This document shows positions 17,778-23,416 of a stretch of DNA of 23,416 nucleotides, one piece after another. Below the pieces are notes generated by a model. That model did not search any database. It saw only the letters and a program-made list of their open reading frames with translations, and was not told where the DNA came from. The DNA is from Zelonia costaricensis (Eukaryota; Euglenozoa; Kinetoplastea; Trypanosomatida; Trypanosomatidae). Each line of letters starts with the position of its first letter. The first letter of the stretch is position 1. The translations under genes and the position numbers were made by a program. Location of the stretch: assembly GCA_030849075.1 (NCBI GenBank), contig JASAOO010003122.1, forward strand, positions 1 to 23,416. Reading direction: 5' to 3'.

Positions 17778-18119
17778 CATCCAGAGGACAAGGAAGCAAA
17801 GATAAAACACCTGGTGATGTTGGAGGGGGGAGAGAGAGGGGGGCAGAGCAACAGGAGTGCGGAAGAAGCGCACTCCGGTGCTGCCGGCCGGAAGCCAGAC
17901 GACGCGGTGGCACTTTTTTTTTTTTGCCTCCTGGGACTCTCGGAGGCGGTGAAAAGGGGTGCAGCGCAATTTGACTGCGCGCACAACGTGGACGCGTCAA
18001 GGGCAGGACGACAGGGCGCGCTGCCTCTCCACGTCGGCGTACCCCCACGTCGACCCGCTACGCGCGCTCGTGTCTTTTCTCTCCACAATCCCCGCCGCTG
18101 CACAAGCGCGTTGATCTTC

Positions 18120-18461
18120 TCAGCGCGTGCCCTCCCAGCTGTTCTTGGACATCCACGGCGCGCCGATGTAGTAGTGACGGTAGCGGATGTACGTGTCGGA
18201 GGTCGGGTAGTCGAGCGTGCTCGGCTTGAAGGTCTTGCGCAGCTCGTCCACCTTCTCCTTGGGATAGTGCTGCTCGAGGCAGTCGAAGTGGGCCTCAATC
18301 TTGTACTCGCAGCTGCCGCCCTGTGCTAAGCAGAAGTCACGCGCCCAGCGCGTCTCGGGGCACTGCAGGCGCGGGTGTTGGTCTGAGCAGGGCAGCGGAA
18401 CGCCATGCTTCGGGTACTCGGACAGGATCCGCGGGAAGGTCTTCCACGTGTCAATGCCCAT
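18120..18461 (-). CDS. Twin-CX9C (CHCH) small mitochondrial protein, possibly NDUFS5-like complex I subunit
   Basis: A 113-residue protein with five cysteines at 25, 34, 44, 51 and 61. C34-x9-C44 and C51-x9-C61 form a twin CX9C motif, the hallmark of CHCH proteins oxidised by the Mia40 pathway in the mitochondrial intermembrane space. C25 is extra. The second helix with its continuation (CEYKIEAHFDC, then KVDELRKTF) and the late HYYIGAP stretch recall NDUFS5-type complex I accessory subunits, where a CKIEYDDF...C helix precedes a basic helix and a PPHHIG-like tail. NDUFA8 or a cytochrome oxidase assembly factor remain alternatives. There is no N-terminal presequence, as expected for Mia40 clients. 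The high density of Trp, Tyr, His and Cys, unlike the surrounding low-complexity frames, supports real coding. The start is the first in-frame ATG. Confidence 0.82.
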   Translation of the reverse strand: MGIDTWKTFPRILSEYPKHGVPLPCSDQHPRLQCPETRWARDFCLAQGGSCEYKIEAHFDCLEQHYPKEKVDELRKTFKPSTLDYPTSDTYIRYRHYYIGAPWMSKNSWEGTR

Positions 18462-20670
18462 CTTGACGACTAGTGAGTGTGTGCGTGTGTGTGTGTGTGA
18501 GCTACTAAAGCTGAACGATGCTAAGGAGGGGGTACGTGGTGGAGGTGCACGGTCGGCTACGTGCGACTACGGGTGCCGGTGCGAGTGAACTAGAGCGGCT
18601 AGGCGGCTATGGGGGCTCTACTGACGCTATACAAGCTGCGAAGGGCACTCTCAAGAGAGGGGGGGGTGCTATGGAAAGGGGGAGGGAGTGAGCAGGGACT
18701 ACGCTAACTGGCGGTGGCGTCAGCATCAGGTAGGGTCAGTAGAAGAGGAGTGGACAGCCAGTGGACGCGATCAAGAGGAAGAGTGGCAGAGATTTAGGGT
18801 GTGTCGGCACGCAGCCGTGTTTCCCAAAAGGAAAGAGAAACTCCGCCCAAGTTTTCTTGGTGCCGTGAAGGGGCTTGGCGGGTGACAAGGCAGCCCGCCA
18901 GCGCGCCTGCCTTCACCGAAAATGCAGCCCATCTGCAGAGCAGAAGGAGAAAGGGGGCACAGGGCGATTCAACGATCTGGCACAGCCTCGATGCACCCTC
19001 CCTCCTTCCCCTCCTGCTCCCCCACAAGCCCACACCGAACTTACCCCCCCCCCCCCGGGCGGCAAGCGCACTTGACACCGCTCGCGTGCATCAGCAAGTT
19101 TCTGCAGGCTGCTGTGTGTGTCTGTCTGTCGCAGTCTTTTTTGTTGTTGTAACTATCTTGTTCTTTACTGCGTATACACAACTGCTTCGTTGTTGCTGCA
19201 TCCTGACTATTGAGTTCTCAGACTTCCATTTTGCCTTCCCTCGCGCGTAAACCGAGGTGCTGCAGTCTTCACAGGCGTGGCTCGCACTTGTCCCCGCGCA
19301 TCATCGCCCTTCACCGTGTGCGGCCGTGGCATCTCGTGCTGGCGATGGGGGGACGTGTGAGTGCACGGAGTTGTGTGTTTGTGTGTGCGCTGCTCGCTCG
19401 GGCTTCTCAGAACGACTCCAGCTACACGCTCTTCTCTTTCCTTCTTCAAAACTCGCTGACGCTGGTGCCGCTGCTGCGTCGAGACTCTGTGCGGGGGGCA
19501 GGCGTGAATCGGAGCAAGACGAAGAGGAAGCAACACGCAGCTGCCGCATCACCGGTGTGTGTGTGTGTGTATGTGTTTATGTGTGTAAGGGGGTGGGGGG
19601 GGAAGAGGCGACGATGTTGTGAGACGATTAGCACCTCCAACGAACACCAACAAAATCCACGCGCACACTCATATACATACGCATCCGCATGCGCACGTCT
19701 CGATAACGACGTGGCGCGTAGACGGCAGCGAAGCGAAAACCAAAGGGCCTCGAAGACGTGAGGGAAGTGGAGGATGCCGTCCTCGTGCGACACTGCACAC
19801 CCCACTCCGTCACATGACACGCACAGAGAGAGAGAGAGGCAAGAAAATCGTGAATGTCTACGTAAACTCGCAAGTCTCAAAAGCAAAAGGAAAAGGGAAA
19901 ACACGCTCGTCCTACACTCACCTTTGCCACCCCAGTGCAGGCCGAACATCCGACAGGCATCGGGACACCTAACACTTGTTCTGTTGTTGTTGTTGGTTGC
20001 TGGCACCGCACGGCGGCACCACAGCGGCACCCAGCGAGGCGCTCTCCGTTGCATTTGTGCGCGCGCGTGTGTGTGTGTGTGTGTGTGTGTGTGCGTTCGT
20101 GTGTCGCTACGGGGTTGACCACATGCGTGCGTAGCGCAGTGCATGGGTAGTTCCTCGTAGTTTGCCTTCTCCCCCACCCCCCTCACCTCCAACCCGCCCC
20201 GTCCTGAAAGAAACAAAAAAGGGGACGACTCAACATCGAAGAAACAGCAGCGGCGCCTCACTGCGTCCATCACTGCTCCCCTAGAAGTAGAAAAAAAGGG
20301 CAAAAGAAAACACCAAAAAAAAGGAGCGAGGAGCAACACGCATGAGCGGAGGGGAGCGGAGGGCGGAACAAGGCGGCGGCAACACCCTAGCTGCTATAGT
20401 GCCAGCCGGCGATGCAGATGTGGTTGAGGACGTGCCATGGCGGATGCCACCCCGCCTTCTCCCCCCACCCCTCTCAGAAGGAGACAAGAAAAGGAGAACG
20501 GAAAGAAGCTCTCGGCACACTGCCTCCTCCCCCCTCTCCCACTCCCCATTCTGTTGGGCACTTCTGCATCCTGCGCTCGTATCGAGGCATCGATAGAGGA
20601 GAAAACAAGAGGGGAAGCGTGGCGGTCAACGAGCCGGCTCCTCTCTCCTCTTTCTCTCGCTGTTTTCTTT
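18462..20670. other. Long intergenic region (2.2 kb) between acetyl-CoA synthetase and CHCH-protein genes
   Basis: Near the CHCH start there is a coding-strand CA repeat (plus TG at about 18475-18500), with candidate AGs at 18462-18463 and 18470-18471. Further right are a C13 run (19044-19056), TG repeats at 19553-19590 and 20068-20093, CA-rich sequence at 19660-19700, and the presumed 3' UTR of acetyl-CoA synthetase. The 18500-18830 stretch is free of simple repeats, yet I recognise nothing in it. A 297-codon minus-strand frame at 19446-20339 contains His-Thr repeat translation and is not credible. Confidence 0.55.
20068..20093. repeat. (TG)13 microsatellite
   Basis: About thirteen TG units preceded by a GCGCGC stretch. 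It lies in the presumed 3' flank of the acetyl-CoA synthetase gene. Confidence 0.85.
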
Positions 20671-22794
20671 TTACTTCTTGTCCACCCACTTGGCGCGCGA
20701 CCGCTTGAGGGCCTCCACCACGCTAGGGTCGGCCAGGGTCGAGGTGTCGCCGAGGTCGTCGTCGTTGCGGGTGGCCAGCTTGCGCAGCACGCGGCGCACA
20801 ATCTTGCCGGAGCGGGTCTTGGGCAGCCCCTCCTGCGCGGGGTGCAGGACGTCTGGCGTCGCCAGCGGGCCGATCACCTTGCGCACGGTCGCCTTGACAG
20901 CCGCAAGCAGCTCCGGCGTCACCTCGGTGCCCTGGTGGAACGTGAGGTACACGTAGATGCTCTCGCCCTTGATGTTGTGAGGGATGCCGACCACGGCGCT
21001 CTCGACGACGGCGGGGTGCGTGTTGACGGCGTCCTCGACCTCGCTCGTGCCGATGCGATGGCCGCTGACGTTGAGCACGTCGTCGACGCGGCCGGTGATC
21101 CAGTAGTACCCGTCCGCGTCGCGCCGCGAGCCGTCACCGGTGGCGTAGAAGCCGTTGATGTGGAAGTACGTCTGCTCGTACCGCGCGTGGTCGTTGAAGA
21201 TGGTGCGCGCGATGCCGGGCCACGGCTTTGCGATGGCCAGCAGCCCCTCGGCCGCCCCGGCGCGCACGTCCAGCTTCAGCGGATCAAGAATGACGGGCTC
21301 AACACCGAAGAAGGGCAGCGTCGCGCAGCCGGGCTTCATCGGCGTGCAGCCCGGCATCGGCGTGATCATGTGCCCGCCCGTCTCTGTCTGCCACCAGGTG
21401 TCGCTCACATCGCAGTGCCCCTCACCGGCCGTGTTGCGCAGCCACTTCCACGCCTCGACGTTGATGGGCTCGCCCACGGAGCCGAGCACGCGCAGGGTGC
21501 TGCGCTTGCACTTGTTCACGTAGTCGTCGCCGGCCTGCATCAGCGAGCGCACCGCCGTCGGGGCGGTGTAGAAGATGGACACCTTGTACTTCTCGACGAG
21601 CTGCCACCAGCGCGAGTAGTCCGGGTAGTTGGGCAGCCCCTCGAACAGCACCGACGTCGCGCAGTTGATCATCGGGCCGTAGACGACGTAGCTGTGGCCA
21701 GTGATCCAGCCGATGTCGCCCGTGCAGAAGTACACGTCGTTCTCGTGGTAGTCGAAGCTGTACTTGAACGTCGTCGCGGCGTAGACCATGTAGCCGGCGG
21801 TGGTGTGCACAATCGCCTTGGGCTTGCCCGTGCTGCCGGAGGTGTAGAGGAGGAAAAGAATGTCCTCGGCCTCCATCCACTCCACCGGGCACTCCTCGTG
21901 CTGCTCCGGCGTCAGACGCGCAACGGCGTCGCCGTACCAGGTGTCGCGGCCCTCCTTCATCGTGCAGTGCTGCCGCTTCATGTTCTCAAAGACGAGGCAG
22001 GGCACGTTGCAGCCGAGCAGGCTGCAGTCCTCCAGTGCCTGATCCACGATCGACTTTAGCAGAATGGGCTTCTCACCGCGCGAGGAGGCGTCGGCCGTGA
22101 TGATCACCTTCGGACTACAGTCCGTCACACGCGTCACGATGGCCTGCGCGGAGAAGCCGCCGAAGATGACGCTGGCCACGGCCCCGATGCGGGCGCACGC
22201 GAGCATGGCAACCACCGCAAACGGAATCATGGGCAGGTACAGGCTGACGCGGTCGCCCTTCTGGACGCCGTACTGGTGCTTCAGCACGTTCGCGAGCTCC
22301 ACCACCTTGCTGTACATCTGGCCGTACGTGATGGCCTCGGCGACGCTCGGGTCGTTGCCCTCGAAGTAGAAGCAGACGCGGTCCTTGTGCGCCGGGAGGT
22401 GGCGGTCCAGCGCGTTGTAGCAGACGTTCGTGACGGCGCCCTCGAACCACTTGACGAAGATGGGGCCCTTCGTCTTGTCGAAGTTGTACGACTTCACGTG
22501 CTGGTCATCGGCCCACGTCTGCTTCCAGAAGAAGTCGCGGCGCGCGACCTCGGCCCAGAAGGCGTCGTTGTGCTCGATCGAGTACTCGTACACGTGCATG
22601 CGGGAGCCGAGGTGGGGGCCGATGTGGGACTTGGCGCTATTCGCATCGGTCGGCTCGACGATGTTCTGGTCATGCACGCGCTTGAAGTCGCGGACATACT
22701 GGGAGGCGGAGAGCGGGCTGGTGGGGCTCGTCGGGCTCAACACGGAGCTCGTGTTGGTGGTCGGCGAGACCAGGGAAACGATGTTGTCGCTCAT
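20671..22794 (-). CDS. AceCS: Acetyl-CoA synthetase (AMP-forming)
   Basis: A 707-residue acetate-CoA ligase: acetate + ATP + CoA gives acetyl-CoA + AMP + PPi via an acetyl-adenylate. The adenylating-enzyme motifs are complete and in order: YTSGSTGKPK (317-326, phosphate-binding loop), WWQTETGG (467-474), YATGDGSRRD (550-559), GRVDDVLNVSGHRIGT (568-583, hinge) and PKTRSGKIVRR (658-668). Lys664 is the catalytic lysine, which in bacterial and mammalian homologues is controlled by reversible acetylation. Length fits the family (about 650-700). Residues 1-32 are a Ser/Thr/Pro-rich extension with repeated SPT, unlike a mitochondrial presequence, and the C-terminus (VDKK) is not a PTS1, so cytosol is likely. 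In trypanosomatids this enzyme supplies acetyl-CoA for lipid synthesis from acetate. The ATG at 22794 is the first in frame and is followed by coding-like sequence throughout. Confidence 0.97.
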   Translation of the reverse strand: MSDNIVSLVSPTTNTSSVLSPTSPTSPLSASQYVRDFKRVHDQNIVEPTDANSAKSHIGPHLGSRMHVYEYSIEHNDAFWAEVARRDFFWKQTWADDQHVKSYNFDKTKGPIFVKWFEGAVTNVCYNALDRHLPAHKDRVCFYFEGNDPSVAEAITYGQMYSKVVELANVLKHQYGVQKGDRVSLYLPMIPFAVVAMLACARIGAVASVIFGGFSAQAIVTRVTDCSPKVIITADASSRGEKPILLKSIVDQALEDCSLLGCNVPCLVFENMKRQHCTMKEGRDTWYGDAVARLTPEQHEECPVEWMEAEDILFLLYTSGSTGKPKAIVHTTAGYMVYAATTFKYSFDYHENDVYFCTGDIGWITGHSYVVYGPMINCATSVLFEGLPNYPDYSRWWQLVEKYKVSIFYTAPTAVRSLMQAGDDYVNKCKRSTLRVLGSVGEPINVEAWKWLRNTAGEGHCDVSDTWWQTETGGHMITPMPGCTPMKPGCATLPFFGVEPVILDPLKLDVRAGAAEGLLAIAKPWPGIARTIFNDHARYEQTYFHINGFYATGDGSRRDADGYYWITGRVDDVLNVSGHRIGTSEVEDAVNTHPAVVESAVVGIPHNIKGESIYVYLTFHQGTEVTPELLAAVKATVRKVIGPLATPDVLHPAQEGLPKTRSGKIVRRVLRKLATRNDDDLGDTSTLADPSVVEALKRSRAKWVDKK

Positions 22795-23416
22795 GGTGAT
22801 TGCAGAGGGGGGAGGGGGGGGGGCGGGCGAAAGAGGCGAGGTAGAGGGTGTCGGCTAGGGAAGGGAAACGAAAAAAAAAAAAAACAGCGAGGCTGGAGCT
22901 CACACCGGGTGGTCAGGGTACACCGTCAAACTGCAGTACAAAGAGAAAGACAAACACGAAGGCGAAGAAGAAAGGGAAAAGAGGGGCGGGGGCAGGCGAG
23001 TGGAGGACGAGAGAACGTGAGAAAAAAAAAGGAAACAAAGCACTGTCAGCACCACGTGGGAGCGACGCGCCAGTGAACGGGGGAGAACGGGAAACCACCA
23101 CAACAGAACGAAATGAAGCCAACAGAGGGGGGGAGACCGAGGTGATCACCTGGCAAACAAGCAGCGGCGAGATGAAGGGGGTGACAGGCTAGGAGGGCAG
23201 AAACAGAAAAAAAAAGAGACGAAAGCGAAAGAAACAGAAACAAATCGAAGGTGAAACTCAAGCACCGAAATATGGAGAAGATCGAGTCGCCTGGAGAGAC
23301 CCCTGAGGAGGCACGGTGTGTGTGGGGGGGAGGGGGGGGGAACCGAAAAGAAAAAGGGGGCGCAGAACGTGTTTCGTGAACACGGACCGCTGCTTCCTTC
23401 TTTTTTTTGCTGTTTC
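22795..23416. other. Intergenic region upstream of acetyl-CoA synthetase
   Basis: Strongly purine-rich on the plus strand (about 22800-23330), i.e. one long interrupted pyrimidine-rich stretch on the coding strand, with an A14 run at about 22871-22884 and G-rich tracts near 23323-23340. It contains the acceptor described above. Beyond about 23000 it is probably the 3' flank of the next gene upstream, outside the window. No gene supported. Confidence 0.55.
22855..22856 (-). promoter_or_regulatory. Predicted spliced-leader acceptor AG of acetyl-CoA synthetase
   Basis: The strongest acceptor in the window. The coding strand reads a T14 run, then CGTTTCCCTTCCCT, then AG. It implies a 60-nt 5' UTR before the ATG at 22794. 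A second C/T-rich block (plus 22804-22850) lies between acceptor and ATG. Confidence 0.6.

Larger units (their letters stand above)
17026..18119. other. Intergenic region between CHCH-protein and thiolase genes
   Basis: Left part: thiolase 5' flank with a coding-strand pyrimidine tract (plus 17107-17146) and further purine-rich sequence to about 17520. Right part: presumed 3' UTR of the small CHCH gene, including a G15 run at about 17763-17777, a T11 run at about 17914-17924 and the 16-nt block gacgcgtcaagggcag at 17990-18005. No gene supported. Confidence 0.55.

Noticed and set aside
18790..18805. ttagggtg resembling the telomere hexamer TTAGGG
   Set aside because: A single copy with no tandem array; chance match.
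19446..20339. 297-codon minus-strand open frame in the spacer left of acetyl-CoA synthetase
   Set aside because: It runs through TG/CA repeats (long His-Thr string) and is rich in Cys/Phe/Ser without domain structure, typical of UTR sequence.
20437..22059. 540-codon plus-strand open frame opposite acetyl-CoA synthetase
   Set aside because: Antisense shadow of a gene with complete family motifs. GC-rich codon-position bias leaves the opposite frame open; the translation is Arg/Val/His-rich with no domain.

Overview
The window is from a trypanosomatid nuclear chromosome, almost certainly Leishmania or a close leishmaniine relative. The genes have no introns and are GC-rich. All eight convincing ones lie on the minus strand, as in a polycistronic transcription unit. 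They are separated by 0.6-2.4 kb spacers full of CA/TG microsatellites, homopolymers and, just upstream of several start codons, coding-strand pyrimidine tracts of the kind used for spliced-leader trans-splicing. The gene order acetyl-CoA synthetase / small CHCH protein / SCP2-type thiolase / mitochondrial primase matches what I recall of a Trypanosoma brucei chromosome 8 block, which corresponds to Leishmania chromosome 23. That synteny is from memory and was not searched.

In transcription order (right to left) the layout is: acetyl-CoA synthetase (22794-20671); a 113-residue twin-CX9C protein, possibly an NDUFS5-like complex I subunit (18461-18120); an SCP2-type thiolase (17025-15700); a primase with archaeo-eukaryotic primase (AEP) and PriCT-2 regions, PRI1-like (13295-11082); a canonical Gfo/Idh/MocA-family oxidoreductase (9532-8408); a 948-residue Gly/RGG-rich protein (7287-4441); the U5 snRNP thioredoxin-like protein Dib1/U5-15K with a large insertion (3773-3153); and a secretory-pathway membrane protein with a long (KAAAEA)n helix (2341-623).

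The most interesting observation concerns the 948-residue protein. Under its low-complexity sequence it keeps recognisable blocks of the Gfo/Idh/MocA fold, in the same order as in the intact enzyme encoded directly upstream of it. It appears to be an old tandem duplicate that lost the EKP catalytic lysine, was split by large disordered insertions and gained Gly/RGG-rich segments at both ends: a candidate pseudo-oxidoreductase, possibly RNA-associated.

Other points of note are an almost perfect 90-bp higher-order duplication inside the KAAAEA repeat, a roughly 60-residue insertion with a basic motif in the otherwise highly conserved Dib1, and a 16-nt block shared by the 3' regions of two adjacent genes at nearly the same distance from their stop codons. 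Functionally the block mixes acetyl-CoA/acyl-CoA metabolism, mitochondrial DNA replication and assembly, and pre-mRNA splicing. That is typical of trypanosomatid gene arrays, where neighbours need not share a pathway. I saw no tRNA, rRNA, CRISPR array, transposase or intact retroelement.
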